Source: Pseudomonadota bacterium
GTDB lineage: Bacteria > Pseudomonadota > Alphaproteobacteria > Rhizobiales > Xanthobacteraceae
Length of the DNA: 64,000 nucleotides
NCBI GenBank assembly: GCA_023387735.1
Contig: JAEWHP010000020.1
Coordinates: 124,001-188,000, forward strand
Reading direction: 5' to 3'
Shown here: positions 1 through 7,904 of the stretch, piece after piece
Layout: each line of letters begins with the position of its first letter
How positions within the stretch are numbered: the stretch's first letter is position 1
Position numbers and translations under genes: made by a program
The notes under the pieces: generated by a model
Databases searched by the model: none
Told to the model about the DNA's origin: nothing
Seen by the model: the letters and a program-made list of their open reading frames with translations, nothing else

Positions 1-203
1 TGCTGCACGATCTCAACCTTGCAATGCGGTTTGCCGACCGGATCCTGCTTATGCATCGCGGCAAGCTCGCCGTCGATGGCGGCCGCACCGAGGCGATCAC
101 GGCCGAAACCATCCGCAGGATCTTCGAAGTCGACGTCGAGATCGACTACACCGAGAACGGGATACCGTTCCTCTTGCCGCAGACCATGCGGCCGGTGGCG
201 TAG
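1..203 (+). CDS. Iron-chelate/siderophore ABC transporter ATP-binding protein, C-terminal fragment
   Basis: Only the last 66 codons are in the window, read in frame from base 3 to the TAG at 201-203. The fragment starts LHDLNLAMRFADRILLMHRG, which is the H-loop region just after Walker B in FecE/FhuC/HmuV-type ATPases. It continues through the short C-terminal subdomain typical of iron-chelate importers and ends LPQTMRPVA. Walker A, Q-loop and signature motif lie upstream of the window. Such proteins energise uptake of ferric siderophores or haem through a BtuCD-type permease. The exact substrate cannot be told from this piece. The next gene begins about 100 bases further on and is unrelated, so this is probably the last gene of its operon. 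Confidence 0.8.
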   Translation, partial: LHDLNLAMRFADRILLMHRGKLAVDGGRTEAITAETIRRIFEVDVEIDYTENGIPFLLPQTMRPVA

Positions 204-310
204 CGCCGCACCCCTTATCCAACGGCGACACGTACCGTTCATGAAACTGTCAGCCGCCTGTTACATCCGCTGCCCAGAACGACGCATCCTCAATCCCTAG
301 GAGATCGATC

Positions 311-1666
311 ATGCGCATGTCCCTGTTCCATTCAGTCGCGGCCGTCCTTCTGGCCAGTACCGCTGCGTTTGCGCAAGGCGAAGGCGAGTTTCCCGCCACG
401 CTGAAGGGCCACGCCGTGCTGCCGGCGCAGACCTTCGTCGATGCGCCTGCGGATGCGCCTGACGATCTCAAGACCTCCGGCAAATACACCACCGGCAAGC
501 GCGTCGACGCCGTTGGCAGCGTGATGGGCAAGTCCTATGAGCGGCCGACCGGCGTGTCGCTGCCGTTCAAGGGCCAGCCGCTGCAGGGTCATTCCGGCAT
601 CAAGGTGATGGCGGACGGCTCGTTCTGGGTGCTCACCGACAACGGCATGGGCTCGCGCTACAACTCGGCCGATTCGATGCTGTATCTGAACCGGCACAAG
701 ATCGACTGGGCGTCCGGCAAGATCGAGCGACAGGAAACCATCTTCCTGCACGACCCCGACAAGAAGGTGCCGTTCCGCATCGTCCACGAAAACACCCCCA
801 AGCGCTATCTGACCGGCGCCGACTTCGACACCGAAGGTTTTCAGCTCGTCGGCGACACCTTCTGGATCGGCGACGAGTTCGGTCCCTACGTGCTGAAGGC
901 CGACAAGACCGGCAAGATCCTCGCCGTGTTCGACACCATGGCCGACGGCAAGCCGGTTCGCTCGCCGGACCATTGGTCTGTGCAGTCGCCGGCAGCACCC
1001 GGCGCGACCTACACGACGGTGAACCTGCGCCGCTCCAAGGGCTATGAAGGCTTTGCCGCCTCGAAGGACGGCAAGTTCCTCTATGGCCTGCTGGAAGGGC
1101 CGCTATGGGACGCCGGGAAGAAGGACGTTGAAAAAGTCGACGGCAAGGAAGCCGCGCGGATTCTCGAGTTCGATGTCGCCGCCGAAAAGTTCACCGGGCG
1201 CTTCTGGACCTACGTGTTCGAGCAGAACGGCAACGCGATCGGCGACTTCAACATGATAGACGCGACCTCCGGCCTGATCATCGAGCGCGACAACGGCGAA
1301 GGCACTGCGGACAAGGCCTGCCCGCAAGGCCAGCGCGGCGAGAACTGCTTCCCGGATCTCGCCAAGTTCAAGCGCGTCTACAAGGTCGAACTAACAGACG
1401 CCAATGTCGGCAAGCCGGCGCGCAAGATCGCCTATATCGACCTGATGAAGATCAGGGACCCGGAAAAGAAGGCGCGCAAGCCGCTCAACGACGGCGTGCT
1501 CACCTTCCCGTTCTTCACCATCGAGAACGTCGATCGTGTCGATGAGACGCACATCATCGTCGGCAACGACAACAACCTGCCGTTCTCCTCGAGCCGCGAT
1601 CCGAACAAGGCCGACGACAACGAGTTCGTGCTGCTCGAAGTCGCGGATTTCCTCAAGGCGAAGTGA
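311..1666 (+). CDS. Exported esterase-like activity of phytase family protein
   Basis: A 451-residue protein with a Sec signal peptide (residues 1 to about 22: short basic start, hydrophobic core, AFAQ cleavage site). The mature part fits the phytase-like esterase family (PF13449), a beta-propeller-like fold with repeated Gly/Asp turns such as VLTDNGMGSRYNS, WIGDEFGPYVL and IERDNGEG. Members are periplasmic or secreted and are usually annotated as phytase-like or esterase-like with unproven substrates. The start is well placed: AGGAGA lies 7 bases upstream of the ATG. It stands alone between the ABC fragment and a convergent crotonase gene. Confidence is good for family and export, low for substrate. 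Confidence 0.85.
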   Translation: MRMSLFHSVAAVLLASTAAFAQGEGEFPATLKGHAVLPAQTFVDAPADAPDDLKTSGKYTTGKRVDAVGSVMGKSYERPTGVSLPFKGQPLQGHSGIKVMADGSFWVLTDNGMGSRYNSADSMLYLNRHKIDWASGKIERQETIFLHDPDKKVPFRIVHENTPKRYLTGADFDTEGFQLVGDTFWIGDEFGPYVLKADKTGKILAVFDTMADGKPVRSPDHWSVQSPAAPGATYTTVNLRRSKGYEGFAASKDGKFLYGLLEGPLWDAGKKDVEKVDGKEAARILEFDVAAEKFTGRFWTYVFEQNGNAIGDFNMIDATSGLIIERDNGEGTADKACPQGQRGENCFPDLAKFKRVYKVELTDANVGKPARKIAYIDLMKIRDPEKKARKPLNDGVLTFPFFTIENVDRVDETHIIVGNDNNLPFSSSRDPNKADDNEFVLLEVADFLKAK

Positions 1667-1807
1667 CTCAAGTACTGTCGCCACACACCAGGTGTCGTCG
1701 TCCGGCTCGACCGGGCGATCCAGTATCCCAGCGACGTTTGTGATTGACCGGGAAGCTGCGGCGTACTGGATGCCCCGCCTGAAGCGGGGCATGACAGCGG
1801 CGGGCGA
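1667..1807. repeat. Intergenic palindromic element between convergent genes
   Basis: The 141 bases between the convergent phytase-like and crotonase genes contain inverted stretches: GATCCAGTAT at about 1718 is mirrored by TACTGGAT at about 1764, and a strong hairpin GCCCCGC-ctgaa-GCGGGGC lies at 1772-1790. This resembles the short palindromic elements found between rhizobial genes, and it could also act as a bidirectional terminator. No U-tract follows the hairpin. No gene is seen here. Confidence 0.5.
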
Positions 1808-2644
1808 TTACGACTTCTTCGTCCGGTAATCCCCGAACGTCGTATCGCGCTCGTCAAGTTGCGCTTTCACGCTCGATCCATCGCGGCGGAACGTCGACAT
1901 GTAGTTCTTGCTGGCTTCGGTCGTGAACGCCAGCGCCTGGATCTCGGTGCCGGCGCGCATCGCAGCGCGTGCACCCATGATCTCCATCGCACGGTGGACC
2001 GAACGCTTGTTGAGCTGCTGCAGCTCGACCGGCACCTTGGCGGCACGTTCGGCAAAATCCAGCGTGCGCGCGTCGAGTTCGGAGAGCGGAAACGACCGCG
2101 TCGCAAAGCCCCATTCGGCCGCCTCGCGGCCGGACATCGCATCGCCGGTCAACATCAGTTCCATGGCGCGACGCATGCCGACCAGCCAGGGGTGATACTG
2201 CATGTCGGGCGGGCTCATCAGCCGCACCGGCGGATAGCCGATCTGGGCGTCGTCGGCGACGTAGACGATATCGCAGGCGGTCGCCAGTTCAGTGCCGCCG
2301 GCCAGGCAATAGCCGTGCACCTGCGCGACCACGGGCTTCGCCAGATCCCAGATCGAGAACCAGCCTTCGACGACGTGGCGCGACCATTGGCCCGGACCCG
2401 AAGCCGAGTGATAGGGCTGGTCGACGCGATTATCCGCCGACAAATCGTAGCCCGCGGAAAAGCACGGACCAGCGCCGCGCACGATCGAGATCGACACATC
2501 GGGGTCGCGATCGGCCTGATGCAATACCTCGAACACTTCCGCGCGCAGGCGATTATTCAGCGCATTGCGCTTCTCCGGCCGGTTCAGCGTGATGCGCCGG
2601 ACCCGCGGCCGGGGATCGTCGACGAGAATATGCTGATAGGACAT
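1808..2644 (-). CDS. Enoyl-CoA hydratase/isomerase (crotonase) family protein
   Basis: A 278-residue crotonase-fold protein. The N-terminus carries the typical TLNRPEKRNALNN motif, followed by the first oxyanion-hole segment FSAGYDLS and the second, LAGGTELATACD. These bind the acyl-CoA thioester carbonyl. The reaction (hydration, isomerisation or hydrolysis) cannot be fixed from sequence alone. The start was moved 25 codons inside the longest frame to the ATG at 2642-2644, because GGGAGAAG lies just upstream there and the upstream residues do not fit the family. It lies downstream of the PCMT fusion gene on the same strand with an 87-base gap, so co-transcription is possible but not evident. 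Confidence 0.85.
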   Translation of the reverse strand: MSYQHILVDDPRPRVRRITLNRPEKRNALNNRLRAEVFEVLHQADRDPDVSISIVRGAGPCFSAGYDLSADNRVDQPYHSASGPGQWSRHVVEGWFSIWDLAKPVVAQVHGYCLAGGTELATACDIVYVADDAQIGYPPVRLMSPPDMQYHPWLVGMRRAMELMLTGDAMSGREAAEWGFATRSFPLSELDARTLDFAERAAKVPVELQQLNKRSVHRAMEIMGARAAMRAGTEIQALAFTTEASKNYMSTFRRDGSSVKAQLDERDTTFGDYRTKKS

Positions 2645-2731
2645 TCGCTGGCTTCTCCCAAAACGGGACCTGTGCTCGATCCCTGGCATCTTCTTGCCCG
2701 AGTTCGGCACCGAAGTCACGGCTAGCCCGGG

Positions 2732-4768
2732 TCACACCCCGAACGGATAGGTATCGGGAAGTCCCTTGATTTCGGCGGTTTCCAGCGGAGTCACCGCGCG
2801 CGTATCGTCGAACCAGATATACTCATCGAACTGTTGCGGCAGGTTGGCCCTGAAGTAGTGACTCGCCCTCTCGGTCTCAGGCCGGTAGATCACGCCGATC
2901 GCGCGCTCGAGACGTTCCTTGCCGAGCCCGTCCGCACCGCACAGCCCGGGCTGGCCTCGCAGACCGAGCATGAAACGCGCATGACCCGTCGCATGGCATA
3001 GTCGCTCGTAGCTGCCGGCAAGCGCCGGCCGAACATCCTTGACTTCTATCGGACCATTCCATTCGGACGCCGCGGCGACCGTCCCGCTGTCGGTGCCAAA
3101 TCCGACAATGTAGGCGGCTTCCGCGAACTGCTCCCGGCAAAGCTGGCCGATATTGTGCTCGCCGCGCGCGGCCATCTCGGTCGCGGCCGCGTTCCCGACA
3201 TGAGAATTGTGCGCCCACACCACGGCCTTGCTGCCTGCCCCATGGAAAGCCAGAAGGTTCTTCAGCGTTTCGAACATGTGGGTATCGCGCAGATTCCAGG
3301 ACGCGCGCGAGCCGTAATACATGGTGCGGTAATAGCGCTCCGCGTTGGCCACCAGTCGGGCATTCTGTTCGGCATCGAGAAACCGCTCACCGTCATGCTC
3401 GGCATAGGCCCGGCGTTTGGCCTGAAGGTCGCTCAACGCGCGAACCACGTCGGGCTCGCAGATCGGATACGATCCAGTCAAGGCGGCATGACCATAGGTG
3501 GCGGGATCGTGCTGCCAGGGGGTCAGGCAGCCGTAGCGTTCGCGGGCAACCCTGGCGGACTGCGGGTCGACCTCGTCGAGATAGTTGAGAACCGACCGGA
3601 TCGAGTCGTAGAGGCTGTAGAGATCGAGGCCGTGAAATGCGACGCGCGCGTTCTTCTCCACGGTCCCGTTGTGTTTGCGCAGCCAGCTCACGAAGTCGCG
3701 CACCTCGGTGTTGCGCCACATCCAGGTAGGAAATCGGGCGAACGCCGTCCATTCCGAAGGCGGATACTGAAAATGCCGGACATAGTGATCCACGCGCGCG
3801 GCATCGGGCCAGTCTGCCTCGACGGCGACAAACCGGAATCCCTTCTTGACGATCAACTCACGGGTGATCCGCTCACGCATCCGGTAGAATTCACTGCTGC
3901 CGTGCGTCGATTCGCCGAGCAGAACGATACGGGCCGATCCGATGCGGTTCATCAGTGGATCGAGATCGGCAGCCTCGATCGACGGAAACGATTCCGCGGC
4001 GTCCGCAAGATTACGGATCAACGCTTCCTCGCCTTGCGGGGCAGGCCGCAGCAACCGGCCTTTTCGCACAGGCTCCGTTCCACGCGCGGCCCAGCCTTCT
4101 TCTCCGATCAGCGGAACGAAGCGGACGTCGGCGATATCTTCGCTGCGATATTCGTCTTTCGAGATGCGGGTAATGCGTACCAGTTCCTGCGTACGCTGAT
4201 CCGCACCGACCGGAATCACCAGCCGGCCACCAATTTTCAGTTGTTCCTTGAGCGACTCCGGAACCTGCGGGCCGCCGGCGGCGACGACGATGGCGTCATA
4301 TGGCGCGTGTTCCGGCCAGCCTCTGGTGCCGTCGCCGTGAAGGACATGGACATTGCCGTAACCAAGGTCAGCCAGCCTTGCTGCGGCCTGTTCCGCGAGC
4401 TGACCAAGTCGCTCGACGGTGTAAACATCGGCCGCAATCTCCGAGATCACCGCAGCGGCATAGCCGGAGCCGGCGCCGATCTCGAGAACCTTCTCTCCTC
4501 CCTCGAGCCTCAAGGCCTCGGCCATGAAAGCAACGATATAGGGCTGAGAAATGGTCTGGTCGCCGGCGATCGGCAGCGGCGAGTCCTCGTAGGCGAATTC
4601 GCGCAGCTTTTCCGGCAGAAACAGTTCGCGCGGAACTTCCCGCATCGCCGCAAGCACGAGTTCATCGCGCACGCCGCGAGCGGCAATATTGTTGGCGACC
4701 ATTTCCCTGCGAAGCAGGTCAAACGATTTCGTGGCTTTGGACTTGCTGTCTTTCGATGGCGATCCCAT
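2732..4768 (-). CDS. Protein-L-isoaspartate O-methyltransferase fused to erythromycin-esterase domain
   Basis: A 678-residue two-domain protein. Residues about 16-225 form a PCMT domain, which methylates L-isoaspartyl residues in aged proteins: VPRELFLPE, then the SAM-binding loop EIGAGSGYAAA at 96-106. Residues about 245-678 match the erythromycin esterase/succinoglycan-biosynthesis (EreA-like) superfamily, with GESTHGSSEF at 285-294, VAVEADWPDA and AHNSHVGNA supplying the conserved Glu and His positions. No frameshift is visible at the junction, so the fusion looks genuine. The EreA-like half is unlikely to mean macrolide resistance in itself. GGGAGG precedes the ATG. Its neighbour FtsH (same strand) suggests a shared protein-repair and turnover role, which is inference. 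Confidence 0.88.
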   Translation of the reverse strand: MGSPSKDSKSKATKSFDLLRREMVANNIAARGVRDELVLAAMREVPRELFLPEKLREFAYEDSPLPIAGDQTISQPYIVAFMAEALRLEGGEKVLEIGAGSGYAAAVISEIAADVYTVERLGQLAEQAAARLADLGYGNVHVLHGDGTRGWPEHAPYDAIVVAAGGPQVPESLKEQLKIGGRLVIPVGADQRTQELVRITRISKDEYRSEDIADVRFVPLIGEEGWAARGTEPVRKGRLLRPAPQGEEALIRNLADAAESFPSIEAADLDPLMNRIGSARIVLLGESTHGSSEFYRMRERITRELIVKKGFRFVAVEADWPDAARVDHYVRHFQYPPSEWTAFARFPTWMWRNTEVRDFVSWLRKHNGTVEKNARVAFHGLDLYSLYDSIRSVLNYLDEVDPQSARVARERYGCLTPWQHDPATYGHAALTGSYPICEPDVVRALSDLQAKRRAYAEHDGERFLDAEQNARLVANAERYYRTMYYGSRASWNLRDTHMFETLKNLLAFHGAGSKAVVWAHNSHVGNAAATEMAARGEHNIGQLCREQFAEAAYIVGFGTDSGTVAAASEWNGPIEVKDVRPALAGSYERLCHATGHARFMLGLRGQPGLCGADGLGKERLERAIGVIYRPETERASHYFRANLPQQFDEYIWFDDTRAVTPLETAEIKGLPDTYPFGV

Positions 4769-4875
4769 GACAAGACGCCTCCCGACGATACGAGCCCCGG
4801 CAACAGGCTATGATCCCGGCGCGACCGCCGAATTGATCCGCGTCAAATCCAGACCCCGGCGGATGATGCCTCACG

Positions 4876-6714
4876 TCACCCGGAGGCTGCTTCCCGTGCC
4901 GTGACCGGATGCAGCGCAGGAAACTCTTCCGCCGTCAGCGTCTCCCTCGCGATCAGGATGGCGACACCTTCGTCCAGGTCGCGCCGGTGCCTTTCGAGAA
5001 TGGCACGCGCGCAGGCGTCGCCCGCCTCGACCAGATTCCGCACCGCCAGATCGATCTCGCGCCCGGTCGTTTCGGCCGCGCTGACAACAGTATCCTGGGC
5101 CGCCGGGAGAAACGCCTGAGGGCGGGATGCGTAGGTTCGCTGTCCGACGGTCTCGTCCATTCCGTACTTGGTGACCATCTCGATCGCGATCTCGGTTGCA
5201 CGCTGCAGATCATCGGCTGCGCCGGTCGAGACGTCTCCATCGAAGATCAGCCGCTCGGATGCGCGTCCTCCCATCAGCACCGCGATCCGGTTCTTCAACT
5301 CGCTCACCGAAAGCAGGAAGCGGTCCTCGGTCGGCCGCTGCAGCGTGTAGCCCAGCGCCCCGACGCCGCGCGGAATGATGGACACCTTCTGCACCGGATC
5401 GACGCCGGACAGGTTTGCGGCGACGAGGGCATGACCCATCTCGTGATAGGCGACCCTTCGTCGCTCTTCCTTGCCGAGCACCCTGCTCTTCTTCTCGAGC
5501 CCGGCGACGATCCGCTCGATCGCTATCGTGAAATCGGCAAGCGAGACATCGTCGGCATTGCGCCTGGTTGCGGCAATGGCAGCTTCGTTGATCAGGTTGG
5601 CGATATCGGCGCCGGTGAAACCCGGGGTCATCGCGGCGACCTTCTCCAGATCGACATCGTTGCCGACCTTGATCTTGCGAACATGAACCTTGAGGATGTC
5701 GATACGGCCGCTCTTGTCTGGACGATCGACCAGCACCTGACGATCGAACCGGCCAGCCCGCAGCAGTGCGGGATCGAGGATTTCGGGCCGGTTTGTCGCC
5801 GCAAGCAGTATCACCCCGGCGCTGGGGTCGAAGCCGTCGAGCTCGGCGAGCAGTTGATTGAGCGTCTGTTCCTTCTCATCGTAGCCGCCGAAGGCGCCGG
5901 GGGAGCGACTGCGGCCAAGCGCGTCGAGTTCGTCGATGAAGATGATGCAGGGTGCGGCCTTGCGCGCCTGTTCGAACAGATCGCGGACCCGGGCGGCGCC
6001 GACGCCGACGAACATCTCGACGAATTCGGAGCCGGAGATCGAGAAGAATGCGACACCGGCTTCGCCGGCTACGGCGCGGGCGAGCAACGTCTTGCCGGTA
6101 CCCGGCGGCCCGACCAGCAGAATTCCCTTGGGAACATGCGCGCCCAACCGGCCGTAACTCCCGGGATCCCTCAGGAAGGACACGACTTCCTGCAGCTCGA
6201 ATTTCGCTTCGTCGACGCCGGCAACGTCTGCGAAGGTGACCTTCGTGTCTTTCTCAACATAGACCTTGGCACGCGACTTCCCGATCGACATCAGGCCGCC
6301 AAATCCCTGGCGATCCGCCAGCCGGCGTCCGAGGAAAACCCAGATCAGATAGAACATCACGGCGGGTACGATCCAGGACAGGATGCCCTGCAGCAGTCCT
6401 CCCGAAGGGACGCCGGTCACGACGATGCCCTTGCTCTCCAGCTTTTCCGCCAGCGCGGGGTCGACACGCGCGGTGACGAACGCAGACTTGCCGCTGGCGA
6501 GTTTGTCCTTCAGTTTTCCCTGTATGATATCCTGACCAACTGAAACCTCGGTGACATTGCCCTGGCTGACCAGCCGCTCGAACTCACTATAGGGAATGGT
6601 CTCGACGGTATTGTAGGTCGCCAGCAGCCATTGCAGCACCAGCATGCCGATCCCGGCGACCACGAGATACCCAACAATGACCGCCTGTTTGCGGGATGAG
6701 GGGTCGGACGCCAT
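4876..6714 (-). CDS. ftsH: ATP-dependent zinc metalloprotease FtsH
   Basis: A membrane-anchored AAA+ protease of 612 residues that degrades damaged or regulatory proteins at the inner membrane. Two transmembrane segments (about 11-32 and 107-129) flank a periplasmic region. The AAA module has Walker A GPPGTGKT at 202-209, Walker B IFIDELDALG and the second region of homology ATNRPEILDPALLRAGRFD. The zinc site HEMGH lies near residue 425. The open frame runs 155 codons further upstream, but that part overlaps the divergent CBS gene and is not FtsH-like. The start at MASDPSS has GCGGAGAA upstream and fits family length. The lack of a long acidic C-terminal tail and the stress-gene setting suggest a second FtsH rather than the housekeeping copy. 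Confidence 0.92.
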   Translation of the reverse strand: MASDPSSRKQAVIVGYLVVAGIGMLVLQWLLATYNTVETIPYSEFERLVSQGNVTEVSVGQDIIQGKLKDKLASGKSAFVTARVDPALAEKLESKGIVVTGVPSGGLLQGILSWIVPAVMFYLIWVFLGRRLADRQGFGGLMSIGKSRAKVYVEKDTKVTFADVAGVDEAKFELQEVVSFLRDPGSYGRLGAHVPKGILLVGPPGTGKTLLARAVAGEAGVAFFSISGSEFVEMFVGVGAARVRDLFEQARKAAPCIIFIDELDALGRSRSPGAFGGYDEKEQTLNQLLAELDGFDPSAGVILLAATNRPEILDPALLRAGRFDRQVLVDRPDKSGRIDILKVHVRKIKVGNDVDLEKVAAMTPGFTGADIANLINEAAIAATRRNADDVSLADFTIAIERIVAGLEKKSRVLGKEERRRVAYHEMGHALVAANLSGVDPVQKVSIIPRGVGALGYTLQRPTEDRFLLSVSELKNRIAVLMGGRASERLIFDGDVSTGAADDLQRATEIAIEMVTKYGMDETVGQRTYASRPQAFLPAAQDTVVSAAETTGREIDLAVRNLVEAGDACARAILERHRRDLDEGVAILIARETLTAEEFPALHPVTAREAASG

Positions 6715-6877
6715 CAAGTTCTCCGCTTCAATCAGCCTCCGGCGCCGTCCGCATCGACGCTGGTCGTGATCGACAGAACCAGTACCCGCTCCGGTTCCGT
6801 CGAGCTTGACCTGAATCAACGACAGGCGCCGCCGCCTGGGGCTTTTGATGATCGTTCCAATGATGGGAGAAGTTGCC

Positions 6878-7564
6878 ATGCTTGTCCGCGACGTCATGGT
6901 TGCCCCGGTAATCACCGTGGGTCCCTCCGCCTCCGTGCAGGAGGTCGCAAAGCTGTTTCTCGAAAAGCAGATCAGCGCAGTTCCGGTGCTGGACCACAAC
7001 GGCAAGCTGGTCGGCATCGTCAGCGAAGGCGATTTGCTGCACCGCGTCGAGGCCGGCACTGAACGCCACCGCTCCTGGTGGCTTCGCGTACTGGTCGAGA
7101 GCGACACACTGGCGGACGAATACGTCAAATCGCACAGCCGCAGGGTTTCGGATGTCATGACGCGGGATGTCATCACCACTTCGCCCCAGGTCCCGCTTCA
7201 TGAAGTTGCTGCCGTGATGGAGAAGAACGGCGTTAAACGATTGCCTGTCCTGGAGAACGGCCAGCTCGTCGGTGTCGTGAGCCGGGCCAATCTGCTTCAG
7301 GCGGTGGCCAGTGCGCGCAAGCTGCTTGACATCGCGCCGACGGACAAGGCGATCCGCGACCGGATTCTTGCGAGCCTGAAGGCGGAAACCTGGACCCATA
7401 CCGGATTGCTGAACGTCACCGTCTCCAACGGCATCGTCGATCTCTGGGGAGTTGCGGACTCGGATGCCGAGCGAAAGGCTATCAGGGTGGCAGCGGAATC
7501 CGCGGCCGGCGTCGGCGCCGTCCACGACCACCTGGTCACCTACCGGGGCGGCGGCTGGGCCTGA
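6878..7564 (+). CDS. CBS-pair and BON domain protein
   Basis: A 228-residue soluble protein. Two CBS motifs occupy about residues 1-140: MLVRDVMVAPVITV with PVLDHNGKLVGIVSEGDLL, then VMTRDVITTSP with LPVLENGQLVGVVSRANLL. CBS pairs usually bind adenine nucleotides and sense energy state. The C-terminal 70 residues form a BON domain (LNVTVSNGIVDLWGVADSD), thought to bind membranes or phospholipids. The longest frame begins 33 bases earlier, but GGGAGAAG directly precedes the ATG at 6878, so that start is chosen. It is divergent from ftsH with a 163-base shared upstream region, which suggests joint stress control (inference). Confidence 0.88.
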   Translation: MLVRDVMVAPVITVGPSASVQEVAKLFLEKQISAVPVLDHNGKLVGIVSEGDLLHRVEAGTERHRSWWLRVLVESDTLADEYVKSHSRRVSDVMTRDVITTSPQVPLHEVAAVMEKNGVKRLPVLENGQLVGVVSRANLLQAVASARKLLDIAPTDKAIRDRILASLKAETWTHTGLLNVTVSNGIVDLWGVADSDAERKAIRVAAESAAGVGAVHDHLVTYRGGGWA

Positions 7565-7620
7565 GCGATCCCGGTCCGATTGGCCTCTGACCCGTCGCAC
7601 GGCCATGCGGGAGACATCGC

Positions 7621-7842
7621 TTGCCGTATGCTTCGATCGACGACCTGCCTCTCCCCGTTCGCGCGCATCTGCCGCCCCACGCGCGGGAGATCTATCTCGC
7701 CGCCTTCAACAGCGCCTGGGAGCAATATGCTTCGCGAGGTCCCGCGCAGCGCGAAAGCACCGCGCATCGCGTCGCCTGGGCGGCGGTCAAGCACGGATAC
7801 CGGAAGGTCGGTGACCGCTGGGTCGCGCGCGAATCCGCCTGA
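7621..7842 (+). CDS. chaB: ChaB family protein
   Basis: A 73-residue protein matching the small ChaB family: LPLPVRAHLPPHAREIYLAA near the start, then the conserved helical segment FNSAWEQYA and AHRVAWAAVKHGYRKVGD. ChaB was named as a regulator of cation transport in Escherichia coli, but its biochemical role is poorly defined. The start codon is TTG at 7621, supported by CGGGAGA six bases upstream. No ATG start is available in frame. It follows the CBS-BON gene by 56 bases on the same strand and may be co-transcribed with it. A hairpin follows at 7854-7885. Confidence 0.88.
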   Translation: MPYASIDDLPLPVRAHLPPHAREIYLAAFNSAWEQYASRGPAQRESTAHRVAWAAVKHGYRKVGDRWVARESA

Positions 7843-7853
7843 CTTCGCTGCGT

Positions 7854-7885
7854 TTGCGGTCCTCGGCGGCGGCAGAGGACCGCAA
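7854..7885. terminator. Hairpin between convergent chaB and MuiA-like genes
   Basis: A perfect 11-bp stem, TTGCGGTCCTC (7854-7864) with GAGGACCGCAA (7875-7885), closes a 10-base loop between two converging genes. There is no U-run on either side, so it may work as a weak or factor-assisted bidirectional terminator. Confidence 0.5.
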
Positions 7886-7904
7886 GTTCGCTCTCCTGGC
7901 CGGC

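Noticed and set aside
2732..4768. Erythromycin resistance role for the PCMT fusion
   Set aside because: The EreA-like domain is common in environmental bacteria and its presence alone does not show macrolide hydrolysis.
3155..4813. 552-codon plus-strand frame opposite the PCMT fusion
   Set aside because: Overlaps the fusion gene on the other strand, and its sequence lacks any family features.
6715..7179. 155-codon N-terminal extension of FtsH
   Set aside because: It overlaps the divergent CBS-BON gene, and the FtsH N-terminal helix begins at MASDPSS with a good ribosome site.
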